In this document: one piece after another, positions 1 through 6,666 of the stretch
Numbering within the stretch: the stretch's first letter is position 1
Layout of the letters: every line of letters starts with the position of its first letter
Origin: SAR116 cluster bacterium
GTDB taxonomy: Bacteria > Pseudomonadota > Alphaproteobacteria > Puniceispirillales > Puniceispirillaceae
Direction: 5' to 3'
Assembly: GCA_002686685.1 (NCBI GenBank)
Contig: NYYG01000044.1
Coordinates: 14,017 to 20,797, forward strand
DNA length: 6,781 nucleotides
Notes under the pieces: model-generated
Seen by the model: only the letters and a program-made list of their open reading frames with translations
Told to the model about the DNA's origin: nothing
Database searches by the model: none
Made by a program: the position numbers and the translations under genes

Positions 1-372
1 GCCGGCCGCATGCTGTGCGGGACGAACAAGCTGGTTGCTGTGGTACAGCCGCATCGTTACAGCCGCCTCGCCGATCTGTTTGATGATTTCTGCGCCTGCT
101 TCAATGATGCTGACGAGGTGCTGGTCGCCGATGTCTATGCTGCGGGCGAGGCCCCGATCGACGGCATTGATAATGCGGCGCTTGTAAGCGGGCTTCGCGA
201 CCATGGCCATCGCGGGCCGGCCATCCTGCACAGCCGCGCTGCCCTTGCCGGCGAAATTCTGGAACGCACCACGGCAGGCGATCTTGTGATGTGCCTTGGT
301 GCCGGCGATATCACCGGCTGGGCTGCCGATCTTCCCGCCGAGATGGAAGCATTGCGCGGGGGGGCATCATGA
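1..372 (+). CDS. murC: UDP-N-acetylmuramate--L-alanine ligase, C-terminal part (5' truncated)
   Basis: MurC is the cytoplasmic ATP-dependent ligase that adds L-Ala to UDP-MurNAc, the first amino acid of the peptidoglycan stem peptide. The frame is open from base 1, so the gene starts outside the window; only about 123 C-terminal residues are present. They cover most of the Mur ligase C-terminal domain. Visible family signatures are [17 protein letters not shown] near the start, the DVYAAGE motif (VYPAGE in most MurC), and [20 protein letters not shown] close to the end, which matches the usual 'GAGDI...LP' ending. The N-terminal UDP-binding and central ATPase domains are upstream and cannot be judged. 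Its TGA (370-372) overlaps the murB ATG as ATGA, which suggests translational coupling. The identification rests on recalled family motifs, and MurC is favoured over other Mur ligases by the HRYSR and VYAAGE pair and by the murB neighbour. Confidence 0.95.
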   Translation, partial: AGRMLCGTNKLVAVVQPHRYSRLADLFDDFCACFNDADEVLVADVYAAGEAPIDGIDNAALVSGLRDHGHRGPAILHSRAALAGEILERTTAGDLVMCLGAGDITGWAADLPAEMEALRGGAS

Positions 373-1364
373 CGCTGCGTGACCGTCTTCCCGACATTCG
401 CGGCACCTATGCCGAGGCCGCCCCGATGGCGCGCCATACCTGGTTTGGTGTCGGTGGCCCGGCGGATATGATTTTCTGCCCGCGCGATGCCGATGACCTT
501 GCCGGTTTCCTTGCCAGCTGCCCTGCCGATATCCCCCTGCTGCCCGTCGGTGCCGGATCAAATCTGCTGGTGCGCGATGGCGGGGTTGCCGGGGTTGTCA
601 TCCGGATGAACCAGTTCATGACCGCGATCCACCATGACGGGAACGAGATCACTGCCGAGGCCGGGGCCACGGATGCCGATGTGGCGCGCCATGCCGCGCG
701 TGCCGGCCTTGCCGGGCTGGAATTCCTGATCGGCATCCCGGGCACCATTGGGGGCGGGTTGCGGATGAATGCCGGGGCCTATGGGACCGAATTCCGCGAT
801 ATCACCATCCGCGCCCACGGGGTTGACCGGAAGGGCCAAACCGTCAGCGCCACCCCTGACGAGATGGGCATGGCCTATCGCCACAGCGATGCGCCGGCGG
901 ACTGGATCTTCACTCATGCCACCTTCCGCGCTGTTGCCGGGGACAAGGCCGCCATCAAGACGCGGATGAAAGAGATCGTTGCCAGCCGCGGCGATGCACA
1001 GCCGCGCGGTGTGCGCACCGGTGGCAGCACCTTTGCCAATCCGCCGGGCGGCAAGGCGTGGCAGGAAATTGATGCCGCCGGCTGTCGCGGCCTGATGGTA
1101 GGCGGGGCCCAGGTATCGGAAAAACACTGCAACTTCCTGATCAATACCGGCGGTGCCAGCGCCCATGACATCGAAACCCTGGGCGAAACCGTGCGCGCGC
1201 GAGTGGCAGCCCGTGGCGGGCCGGCCCTGCGCTGGGAAATCCGCCGTGTCGGACAGGAAGGCGGCACCCCGGCCCGGACAAAGAACATATCCGGGGCAAA
1301 AAATATATCCGGGGCAGCAGACACATCCAGAACACCAGGCACAACCGGGAGGACGGGCGCATGA
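369..1364 (+). CDS. murB: UDP-N-acetylenolpyruvoylglucosamine reductase (MurB) with repeat-containing C-terminal tail
   Basis: MurB is the cytoplasmic FAD-dependent, NADPH-using reductase that converts UDP-GlcNAc-enolpyruvate to UDP-MurNAc. The 331-residue product has the FAD-binding motifs [20 protein letters not shown] (about 59-78) and [18 protein letters not shown] (122-139), the YRHS motif with Arg171, the proton-donor serine in GGSTFANP (Ser220), and the catalytic glutamate in RWEIRRVG (Glu290). The spacing looks like the shorter type II MurB. The start at 369 is chosen because it overlaps the murC stop (ATGA) and gives a normal N-terminus. An in-frame start at 291 would add 26 residues read inside murC. 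The enzyme domain ends near residue 295; residues 296-331 are an extra Gly/Thr/Ser/Ala/Lys-rich tail built on an 18-bp tandem repeat. The tail uses codons rare in the rest of the gene (ATA, AGA, AGG, AAA). Its stop overlaps the ddl start as ATGA. Confidence 0.95.
   Translation: MTLRDRLPDIRGTYAEAAPMARHTWFGVGGPADMIFCPRDADDLAGFLASCPADIPLLPVGAGSNLLVRDGGVAGVVIRMNQFMTAIHHDGNEITAEAGATDADVARHAARAGLAGLEFLIGIPGTIGGGLRMNAGAYGTEFRDITIRAHGVDRKGQTVSATPDEMGMAYRHSDAPADWIFTHATFRAVAGDKAAIKTRMKEIVASRGDAQPRGVRTGGSTFANPPGGKAWQEIDAAGCRGLMVGGAQVSEKHCNFLINTGGASAHDIETLGETVRARVAARGGPALRWEIRRVGQEGGTPARTKNISGAKNISGAADTSRTPGTTGRTGA
1281..1316 (+). repeat. 18-bp tandem direct repeat in the murB 3' end
   Basis: Two adjacent 18-bp units, 1281-1298 (AAGAACATATCCGGGGCA) and 1299-1316 (AAAAATATATCCGGGGCA), differ at two positions. 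Each encodes KNISGA in the murB frame. The next 18 bp (1317-1334) align as a decayed third copy, about 10 of 18 identical. Both differences in the clear pair are silent third-base changes (AAG/AAA, AAC/AAT), which fits a duplication kept in frame. Confidence 0.9.
1347..1353 (+). promoter_or_regulatory. Shine-Dalgarno sequence for ddl, inside the murB tail
   Basis: GGGAGGA lies 7 nt before the ddl ATG at 1361 and is one of the strongest ribosome binding sites in the window. It falls within the non-enzymatic tail of murB, so that tail doubles as the ddl translation initiation region. Confidence 0.8.
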
Positions 1365-2266
1365 CCGGCGAACACGTGGCCGTGCTGATGGGCGGCTGGA
1401 CATCCGAGGCACCTGTCAGCCGTGTTACCGCAAGCTTTTGCGGACAGGCGGCACGCAATGCCGGCTGGGATGCCGTCGAGGTCGAGGTTGAACGCAACAT
1501 CGCAACCGTACTTGCCGAGATGAAGCCTTCGCGGGTGTTCAACGCCCTGCATGGGCAGGTTGGCGAGGATGGCAACATCCAGGGGCTGCTCAACATCATG
1601 AACATCCCCTACACGCATAGCGGCCTGCTGGCATCGGCCATCGCGATGGACAAGCTGCGCGCCAAGAACGCCCTTGCCGAGGTTGGCATCAATGTGCCGC
1701 CCACCCTGCCGCTGGTCGAGGACAGCCATGTAACCCCTGCCGATTACAGCGGGGCGCATGTCATCAAGCCGCGTGCCGACGGGTCCAGCATCGGGGTGGT
1801 AATCGTTCAGGACGGCACCAACGCCCCGCCACCGCGCAGCCACTGGACGCTGGAAACCGAACTGATTGCCGAACCCTACATTCCGGGCCTCGAGCTGACA
1901 GTTGCTGTTCTCGACGGCACCGCGCTCTGCGTCACCGAAATCCGCCCGAAAGTCGATTTCTATGATTTCGATGCGAAATATGCCGCCGGCGGGTCCGAAC
2001 ATATTCTGCCGGCTGACGTCCCGCAGGAGGTAACGCTGACCGCCTGTGACTGGGCCGAACGCGCCTATCGCCATCTCGGCTGCCGCGGTGTCATCCGCGC
2101 CGATTACCGCTGGGACAAGGATAACAACGCCCTCTACATGCTGGAAATCAACACCCAGCCGGGCATGACCGCCACCTCACTGGTGCCGGAACAGGCCCGG
2201 TTTGTCGGCCTATCCGGCGAAGAGCTGGTCAATCATTTGCTGGAGACCGCGCAATGCGACGACTGA
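1361..2266 (+). CDS. ddl: D-alanine--D-alanine ligase
   Basis: Ddl is the cytoplasmic ATP-grasp ligase that joins two D-alanines; MurF adds the dipeptide to the muropeptide precursor. The 301-residue product has normal family length. The order is an N-terminal MGGWTSEAPVS loop (10-20), HGQVGEDGNIQG (64-75), PYTHSGLLASAIAMDK (83-98), ATP-grasp VIKPRADGSSIGV (134-146), DFYDFDAKY (199-207) and LEINTQPGMTATSLVP (261-276). By alignment in memory to E. coli DdlB, catalytic or ligand residues are kept: Glu16, Lys136, Ser142, Lys206-Tyr207, Arg246, Asp248, Glu262 and Asn264. The Tyr at 207 favours D-Ala-D-Ala rather than D-Ala-D-lactate synthesis. The N-terminal loop reads SEAPVS where many Ddls have AEREVS, with the glutamate and serine kept. 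The start overlaps the murB stop and has a good ribosome binding site. Position in the cluster suggests the ddlB paralogue. Confidence 0.96.
   Translation: MTGEHVAVLMGGWTSEAPVSRVTASFCGQAARNAGWDAVEVEVERNIATVLAEMKPSRVFNALHGQVGEDGNIQGLLNIMNIPYTHSGLLASAIAMDKLRAKNALAEVGINVPPTLPLVEDSHVTPADYSGAHVIKPRADGSSIGVVIVQDGTNAPPPRSHWTLETELIAEPYIPGLELTVAVLDGTALCVTEIRPKVDFYDFDAKYAAGGSEHILPADVPQEVTLTACDWAERAYRHLGCRGVIRADYRWDKDNNALYMLEINTQPGMTATSLVPEQARFVGLSGEELVNHLLETAQCDD
2242..2246 (+). promoter_or_regulatory. Shine-Dalgarno sequence for ftsQ, inside ddl
   Basis: GGAGA lies 7 nt before the ATG at 2254, within the last codons of ddl. It supports 2254 as the ftsQ start over the in-frame ATG at 2299, which has no comparable site in front. 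Confidence 0.6.
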
Positions 2267-3081
2267 CCGGATTCATCCGCCGTCGCGGCGATGCTGATAT
2301 GCCGGCCGAAACCGGCCAGCGGCGCGCAATCCGCCTGCCGCGCTGGCGCAGCCTTGCCTATGGCCTGCTGGCGGTGTTTGTCACCGGGTCAGCCGCCGCG
2401 GTCATCGCCGAACGCCAGCGCCTTGCCGATATGCTGATTGTCGCGTCGGCCGAGACCGGGCTGCAGCTGGAATATATCGAAGTCTATGGCCGCGCCCATA
2501 CGCCAAAGGAGGCAATCCTCGCCGCCAGTGAACTGACCCTTGGCGAGCCGATGCTGGGAATATCGCTGCGCGACCTGCATGCGCGCCTGTCGACCATCGG
2601 ATGGATCGAGGATGTCGCCATCGAACGCGAGATGCCGTCGACCATCCGCCTGTTGCTGACCGAGCGTGTGCCCATTGCCCTGTTGCAGACTATAGACGGG
2701 CACCGCGTCATCGATGCCAATGGCACCATCATCACCGGGGCTGACCCGTCGGCATTCGGGCATCTGACCGTCGTTGCCGGCAAGAAGGCTGCCAGCCGTG
2801 CGGCCCCTATCCTGAACATCCTGCGCACCGAACCCGAGCTTTATGCCGAGGTCTGGGCCATCAGCTATCAGTCCGAACGCCGCTGGGACGTGCATCTGCG
2901 TAGCGGCATCCGCGTGCGCCTGCCGGAAACCGACCCGCGCACCGCCTGGTCGCGGCTGGCGATCATCGACCACAGCAAGCGGATCACCGACCGCGATCTT
3001 GCCGTCATCGACCTGCGCGTTCCGGACCAGATGATCGTTGAACCCAACATTCCGGTGCGCGGAAAGGGGAGCAAGACATGA
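2254..3081 (+). CDS. ftsQ: Cell division protein FtsQ
   Basis: FtsQ is a single-pass inner-membrane divisome protein that, with FtsB and FtsL, connects the cytoplasmic ring to periplasmic septal wall synthesis. The 275-residue product has a basic cytoplasmic N-terminus (MRRLTGFIRRR and RRAIRLPRWR, net positive inside), one hydrophobic segment at about 33-51 (SLAYGLLAVFVTGSAAAVI), and a POTRA domain at about 71-140 that starts LEYIEVYGRAHTPKEAIL and ends LTERVPIALL. The FtsQ C-terminal domain follows, with VRLPETDP (221-228) and the late strand VIDLRVPDQMIV (251-262), which matches the IDLRxPD element of alphaproteobacterial FtsQ. The sequence is poorly conserved overall, as usual for FtsQ, so the call rests on architecture plus its place between ddl and ftsA. 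It overlaps ddl by 13 bp and ftsA by ATGA. A start at 2299 (residue 16) is possible and would not affect the membrane segment. Confidence 0.93.
   Translation: MRRLTGFIRRRGDADMPAETGQRRAIRLPRWRSLAYGLLAVFVTGSAAAVIAERQRLADMLIVASAETGLQLEYIEVYGRAHTPKEAILAASELTLGEPMLGISLRDLHARLSTIGWIEDVAIEREMPSTIRLLLTERVPIALLQTIDGHRVIDANGTIITGADPSAFGHLTVVAGKKAASRAAPILNILRTEPELYAEVWAISYQSERRWDVHLRSGIRVRLPETDPRTAWSRLAIIDHSKRITDRDLAVIDLRVPDQMIVEPNIPVRGKGSKT
3065..3071 (+). promoter_or_regulatory. Shine-Dalgarno sequence for ftsA, inside ftsQ
   Basis: AGGGGAG lies 6 nt before ATG 3078 and 9 nt before the adjacent ATG 3081. Both starts are compatible with it, so the first Met of FtsA is uncertain by one residue; 3078 is preferred for the ATGA overlap with ftsQ. 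Confidence 0.7.
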
Positions 3082-4373
3082 TGTTCCGTCGCAATGGCCA
3101 CAGCCGCCGTCCTTTCGGCATCCTCGATATCGGCAGCACGAAAATCTGCTGCATGATTGGCGAGCATGACAAGCTGGGCGGTGTGCGGCTTCTGGGCCAG
3201 GGCACTCACGCATCGGCCGGTATCCGTGCGGGCGAGGTCACAGCCCTTGCCTATCTCAGCGATGCCATCGGCAATGCCGTGCAGACTGCCGAACGCGCCG
3301 CCGGGGTCTCGCTTACCGCCGTCAGTGTCGTGCTGGCTGGCGGCAGCCCGCGTTCCAGCTTCAGCAAGCAGAGCATGACAATGGCCGACAGCACGGTCAG
3401 CCGCCGCGATGTGCGCCGGTTGCTGGACCGTTCAGGTCACCAGCCCATGGATGACGCGCTGCAGCTGATGCAGTTCCACCCGTTGCATTACAGCCTTGAT
3501 GACATTCGTGGCATTGCGGATCCGGTGGGCATGCGCGGGCGCGAACTCGCGGTTGAATTCCTCACAGTTGCGGCAAAGCGCACGCATCTTGCCAATATCA
3601 TCGAGGCGCTGGGGCAGAACCATCTTGGCGCAGAGCGCTTTATCCATGCCGGCTATGCGGCCGGGCTGGCCTGTCTCGGCACCGAGGAGCGCGAGGTCGG
3701 CAGCACCGTCATCGATCTCGGCGGCGGCACCTCATCAGCAGCCATCTTCATGGATGGCAAGCTGATCTATATCGATACCGTCCCGGCCGGGGGGCAGCAT
3801 GTATCAACCGATATCGCGCGTATCCTGTCCACGCCGGTGACAACCGCCGAGCGGCTGAAGGCCGTGCATGGGGCCATTACCCCGATTGACACCATGTCAC
3901 CCCCGCCCGGCCCGGTGCATGAGGCGCTGCAGCTTGGCCATTCCGACAACATCATGCTGCCGGGCGTTGGCGACCATATCGAAATCGACGGCAAGATGAT
4001 CGAGCGCAGCCTGTTGAGCGCAGTGATCCGGCCGCGGATAGAAGAAATCATCGAGCTGCTGACCGACAGGATGAAGGCGGCGCGCATGGAATATGCCGCC
4101 GGCAACCGCTTTATCCTGACCGGTGGTGGCAGCCAGCTGACCGGCATTGCCGACTTCTGCGCCCAGATTGCGGGCAAGAGCGTTGGCCTTGGCGAGCCGC
4201 ATGGCATTGCCAACCTGCCGATTGAAGAGACAAGCCGTTCCAGCGCTGCTGCGGTCGGCGCGCTGCTGCATGTCAGCCGCCTGACCGAGGACGACCCGGC
4301 AGAGCGCCAGACCCGAACCCTTCCCCACGGCCCGATCGAACGTCTGGGCGCGTGGTTCCGTGACAATCTTTGA
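3078..4373 (+). CDS. ftsA: Cell division protein FtsA
   Basis: FtsA is the actin-like ATPase that binds the FtsZ tail and anchors the ring to the cytoplasmic face of the inner membrane. The 431-residue product is slightly longer than E. coli FtsA (420). Visible elements are the phosphate-1 loop GILDIGSTKICCMIG (14-28, with Asp17), the 1C subdomain (roughly 90-170), the phosphate-2 loop STVIDLGGGTSSAAIF (209-224), and the adenosine motif FILTGGGSQLTGI (345-357). After a short polar linker (about 402-417) the protein ends in PIERLGAWFRDNL, an amphipathic helix matching the membrane-targeting tail of FtsA in sequence type and position. The gene starts inside ftsQ as ATGA. Unlike every upstream junction, its 3' end is followed by a 198-bp gap before ftsZ. 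MreB and DnaK-type ATPases are excluded by the FtsA-type tail and the ftsZ neighbour. Confidence 0.97.
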   Translation: MMFRRNGHSRRPFGILDIGSTKICCMIGEHDKLGGVRLLGQGTHASAGIRAGEVTALAYLSDAIGNAVQTAERAAGVSLTAVSVVLAGGSPRSSFSKQSMTMADSTVSRRDVRRLLDRSGHQPMDDALQLMQFHPLHYSLDDIRGIADPVGMRGRELAVEFLTVAAKRTHLANIIEALGQNHLGAERFIHAGYAAGLACLGTEEREVGSTVIDLGGGTSSAAIFMDGKLIYIDTVPAGGQHVSTDIARILSTPVTTAERLKAVHGAITPIDTMSPPPGPVHEALQLGHSDNIMLPGVGDHIEIDGKMIERSLLSAVIRPRIEEIIELLTDRMKAARMEYAAGNRFILTGGGSQLTGIADFCAQIAGKSVGLGEPHGIANLPIEETSRSSAAAVGALLHVSRLTEDDPAERQTRTLPHGPIERLGAWFRDNL

Positions 4374-4374
4374 G

Positions 4375-4381
4375 AAAGGAG
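4375..4381 (+). promoter_or_regulatory. Strong Shine-Dalgarno sequence after the ftsA stop
   Basis: AAAGGAG starts one base after the ftsA TGA and sits 8 nt before an ATG at 4390, near-ideal spacing. It cannot serve ftsZ at 4572 directly, being almost 200 nt away, so it implies initiation of something at 4390. Confidence 0.6.
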
Positions 4382-4389
4382 CCGTTGCC

Positions 4390-4575
4390 ATGCAACTTCA
4401 TGTGTCACACGCCCCGGCAGATTGTTCGCCGGATAGATTAATGACTTTCCACCACCCATTCACCTGCGGGGCCGTCGGGCCATGCCAACGCCCGCACCCA
4501 CACGCTGCCACGCAAGTGAGCCAATCGGTACCGGCAGCCCCATGGTCAACCATTGCAAAAGGGAGACTCGCATGA
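4390..4575 (+). CDS. Possible small ORF or leader peptide between ftsA and ftsZ, 61 aa, no family recognised
   Basis: I do not recognise this product. In favour of translation: a near-perfect ribosome binding site (AAAGGAG, 8-nt spacing), an uninterrupted 61-codon frame filling the whole gap, and a TGA at 4573-4575 that overlaps the ftsZ ATG as ATGA, the same junction seen at murC/murB, murB/ddl and ftsQ/ftsA. Against: third-position GC is only about 56%, below its neighbours by eye, with AGA and TTA codons. The composition is odd, with six His (4, 7, 21, 22, 36, 38), three Cys (12, 26, 32) and many Pro, and there is no hydrophobic segment or signal peptide. A leader peptide that couples ftsZ translation to ftsA, where sequence matters less than frame, fits both sides better than a conserved protein. 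It may also be a chance frame in an untranslated leader. Confidence 0.35.
   Translation: MQLHVSHAPADCSPDRLMTFHHPFTCGAVGPCQRPHPHAATQVSQSVPAAPWSTIAKGRLA
4557..4566 (+). promoter_or_regulatory. Shine-Dalgarno sequence deciding the ftsZ start
   Basis: AAAAGGGAGA ends 5 nt before the ATG at 4572. It fixes the start at [12 protein letters not shown] and argues against the in-frame upstream ATGs at 4482 and 4542, which lack a comparable site. Confidence 0.85.
4565..4569. promoter_or_regulatory. GANTC site at the ftsZ ribosome binding site
   Basis: GACTC overlaps the end of the ftsZ Shine-Dalgarno and ends two bases before the ATG. GANTC is the target of the cell-cycle methylase CcrM in most alphaproteobacteria, and in Caulobacter ftsZ transcription is known to respond to such methylation. 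Whether this copy matters depends on where transcription starts, which I cannot see. Confidence 0.4.
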
Positions 4576-6605
4576 CCATCAACCTTTCTGTTCCGCAAAC
4601 CATGCAGGAATTGCGCCCGCGCATCACCGTTGTCGGTGTTGGCGGTGCAGGCGGCAATGCCGTCAACAACATGATCAATGCTGATCTGGATGGCGTCGAT
4701 TTTCTTGTCGCCAATACCGACGGTCAGGCGCTGGCACATTCGCTGGCCGGCCGCAAGATCCAGCTTGGCACCGCGATTACACAGGGGCTTGGCGCCGGAT
4801 CAAAGCCGGATGTCGGGCGCGCCGCAGCCGAGGAAAGCATCGAGGCCGTGATGGGCGAGCTTGCCGATTGCAACATGGTGTTCATCACCGCAGGCATGGG
4901 TGGCGGCACCGGCACGGGCGCCGCCCCGGTGATTGCCCGTGCGGCACGTGAACGCGGCATCCTGACGGTTGGCGTGGTCACGAAACCCTTTGATTTTGAG
5001 GGACAGCGCCGGATGGCACAGGCCGAGGCCGGGATCGAGGAGATGCAGTCCTGGGTCGACACGCTGATCGTGATCCCGAACCAGAACCTGTTCAGGCTGG
5101 CGAATGAGCGCACCACCTTTGCCGATGCGTTCCATATCGCCGATACGGTTCTGCATCAGGGCGTTGCGGGTGTAACCGACCTGATGATCAAGCCTGGCCA
5201 GATCAATCTCGACTTTGCCGATATCCGCGCCGTGATGAGCGAAATGGGCAAGGCCATGATGGGCACTGGCGAGGCATCAGGCGAAAGCCGGGCCACCCAG
5301 GCCGCCGAGGCCGCAATCAACAACCCGCTGCTGGATGACATCACCATGCAGGGCGCGCGCGCCGTGCTGATCAATGTCACCGGCGGGCTCGACATGACCT
5401 TGTTCGAGGTCGACGAGGCTGCCAACCGGGTCCGCCGCGAGGTGGATAGCGATGCCGTCATCATCTTTGGGTCGACCTTTGATGAAAAGCTGGAAGGCGT
5501 CATGCGCGTCTCGATTGTGGCAACCGGCATCGAAGCTGCCACCGCCGGCATCCAGCCGGTCCAGACACGGACCCATAGCAGCACCCCATCAACCATCATT
5601 TCGGCCCCGAAATCCGGTGCCGACTCTGCGACAGCGGCGATTGTTACCGCTGACACCAATACCGTGACCCGGGCAGACAGCGCCGCCACGGTAACAGAAC
5701 CGGCTGACGACGCGGCGAAAGCCCCGGAAACAGCCGGGGAATCAGCCGGGGAATCAGTTGCTGAGGCCACTGCGGAAACAGCGCAGGCTGACACGCAGGC
5801 AGATGCGGCACCGGTAGCGGCCATCCGGTCACCGCGTGAACCAATCCGTGACCCGGCGACCATGGAAAATAATGCCGCCTATGTGCCTGCCTTTGTCGCC
5901 ACCAAGAAGACCTCGCGCCTTGCCTTCCTGTCTGCAGGCAAGCCCGCACCACGGGTCCCGGCGACTGCAAACAAGGCAGCGGCAATCTTCTCCGACACGC
6001 CGACAGCTGATCGCGACAGCACCACAGACAGCGACAACGGCGCGGACGCGCATCAGATGTCGCTTGATGAGGCCATCGAACGGGAACGGGCGGCCGCCGC
6101 CCTTGCCACCGGGCTTGGTGCATCAAACACCGGGTCGAATTCCGGGTCAGATACCGGGTCAGTTTCCGGGTCAGATACGGGCCCCGAAGCTGCACCGGAA
6201 AGCGCTTCGGAAACAGCATCGGTCATGACAGCCGAAACATCGCCGCCGGCCATGGTTGCTGACAGTGCTGCCGAGGTCATACCGGCACGGCGCAGCGGGT
6301 TTGTGCCGCCGGCACCGACGCCGCTTCCCGATGCTGAATCCGTTCCGGAAGCCGGTAATGGGCGGACCAGCCTGATTAACAAGATTTCAGGGCTCTGGAC
6401 CAGCAAGCCGCAGGATGATGCTGTTGAGGAACGGCGCGAACCCGCCGTCGAGACGAGCGCGCCCGTTGACAGCACACCATCCATTCTGGACCTGCCACGC
6501 GCTGATGCGCTGAACCGGACACCCGAACCGGTGGCGGCGGCGACGCTGGAAAAATCAGCGGATGACCTTGAAATACCGGCGTTCCTGCGCCGCCAGGCCA
6601 ACTGA
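4572..6605 (+). CDS. ftsZ: Cell division protein FtsZ with very long C-terminal linker
   Basis: FtsZ is the tubulin-like GTPase that polymerises into the division ring and recruits the divisome. The 677-residue product has the N-terminal GTP-binding loop [15 protein letters not shown] (21-35), the tubulin signature [12 protein letters not shown] (108-119), TKPF (137-140), IPNQNLFRL (168-176), and the T7 loop [11 protein letters not shown] (212-222) with catalytic Asp214 and Asp217. The GTPase core ends near residue 322. The linker runs to about 660, rich in Ala, Ser, Thr, Asp, Glu and Pro and predicted disordered, with more basic islands at 445-449 (KKTSR) and 573-574 (RR). The protein ends [14 protein letters not shown], the conserved peptide that binds FtsA and other partners. 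At about 340 residues the linker is longer than the GTPase core. E. coli FtsZ is 383 residues and Caulobacter FtsZ about 508. The start is set by a good ribosome binding site. A terminator follows 31 bp after the stop. Confidence 0.98.
   Translation: MTINLSVPQTMQELRPRITVVGVGGAGGNAVNNMINADLDGVDFLVANTDGQALAHSLAGRKIQLGTAITQGLGAGSKPDVGRAAAEESIEAVMGELADCNMVFITAGMGGGTGTGAAPVIARAARERGILTVGVVTKPFDFEGQRRMAQAEAGIEEMQSWVDTLIVIPNQNLFRLANERTTFADAFHIADTVLHQGVAGVTDLMIKPGQINLDFADIRAVMSEMGKAMMGTGEASGESRATQAAEAAINNPLLDDITMQGARAVLINVTGGLDMTLFEVDEAANRVRREVDSDAVIIFGSTFDEKLEGVMRVSIVATGIEAATAGIQPVQTRTHSSTPSTIISAPKSGADSATAAIVTADTNTVTRADSAATVTEPADDAAKAPETAGESAGESVAEATAETAQADTQADAAPVAAIRSPREPIRDPATMENNAAYVPAFVATKKTSRLAFLSAGKPAPRVPATANKAAAIFSDTPTADRDSTTDSDNGADAHQMSLDEAIERERAAAALATGLGASNTGSNSGSDTGSVSGSDTGPEAAPESASETASVMTAETSPPAMVADSAAEVIPARRSGFVPPAPTPLPDAESVPEAGNGRTSLINKISGLWTSKPQDDAVEERREPAVETSAPVDSTPSILDLPRADALNRTPEPVAAATLEKSADDLEIPAFLRRQAN
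5733..5756 (+). repeat. Perfect 12-bp tandem duplication in the ftsZ linker
   Basis: GCCGGGGAATCA occurs twice in a row (5733-5744, 5745-5756), encoding AGES AGES at residues 388-395. The unit is a whole number of codons and each copy carries a GAATC (GANTC) site. Confidence 0.9.
6129..6176 (+). repeat. Tandem 12-bp repeats in the ftsZ linker
   Basis: Four 12-bp units share a core CCGGGTC: ACCGGGTCGAAT, TCCGGGTCAGAT, ACCGGGTCAGTT and TCCGGGTCAGAT, with a partial fifth at 6177. They pair into a 24-bp higher-order unit. They encode [16 protein letters not shown] (520-535), a Gly/Ser/Thr/Asp low-complexity stretch. The second and fourth units are identical, which points to recent duplication by slippage or unequal crossover. 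Confidence 0.9.
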
Positions 6606-6636
6606 CCGCCCGTAGCGGAAAACCCTGCGTAGAACG

Positions 6637-6666
6637 CGCCCGGCAGCATGCTGCCGGGCGTTTTTT
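6637..6666 (+). terminator. Strong intrinsic terminator after ftsZ
   Basis: A perfect 24-bp palindrome at 6637-6660 (arms CGCCCGGCAG and CTGCCGGGCG around CATG) is followed directly by six T (6661-6666). It begins 31 bp after the ftsZ stop. There is no T-run on the other side, so it works for + strand transcripts only. It marks the end of the cluster's transcript. Confidence 0.95.

Larger units (their letters stand above)
4374..4571 (+). promoter_or_regulatory. ftsA-ftsZ intergenic leader
   Basis: This is the only gap in the cluster, 198 bp. It holds the small ORF above, an AT-richer patch around 4421-4446 (TTGTTC at 4422, TAGATT at 4434, TTAA at 4438), a GCTGCC/GGCAGC inverted repeat (4504-4509 and 4533-4538) around a CGGTACCG palindrome (4526-4533), and the ftsZ ribosome binding site. 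Separate ftsZ promoters in this position are known in alphaproteobacteria such as Caulobacter. I see no convincing -35/-10 pair, so a promoter here is inferred from context. Confidence 0.4.

Noticed and set aside
291..368. Longer MurB from an ATG at 291
   Set aside because: It would lie inside murC and add a Cys/Arg-rich stretch unlike MurB; the ATGA overlap at 369 explains the start better.
914..2074. Long antisense open frame across murB and ddl, about 386 codons on the - strand, plus others opposite ftsZ
   Set aside because: Frames of this kind are expected opposite high-GC genes. The translations show no family motif, and the + strand genes are certain.
4434..4446. Possible CtrA binding site (TTAA-N7-TTAA) before ftsZ
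   Set aside because: Only one TTAA half-site (4438-4441) is present; no second half at the right spacing.
4422..4450. Sigma-70-like promoter for ftsZ (TTGTTC, 17-bp spacing)
   Set aside because: The expected -10 position reads CTTTCC, and the better -10-like TAGATT at 4434 has no -35 partner at usual spacing.
4482..4571. In-frame upstream extension of FtsZ by 30 residues (ATG at 4482, also 4542)
   Set aside because: No ribosome binding site in front, the extra residues look like translated leader, and the start at 4572 has a strong site and gives a canonical N-terminus.
6637..6660. 24-bp perfect palindrome as a protein operator or mobile-element end
   Set aside because: The adjoining T-run and position just after the ftsZ stop explain it fully as a terminator.
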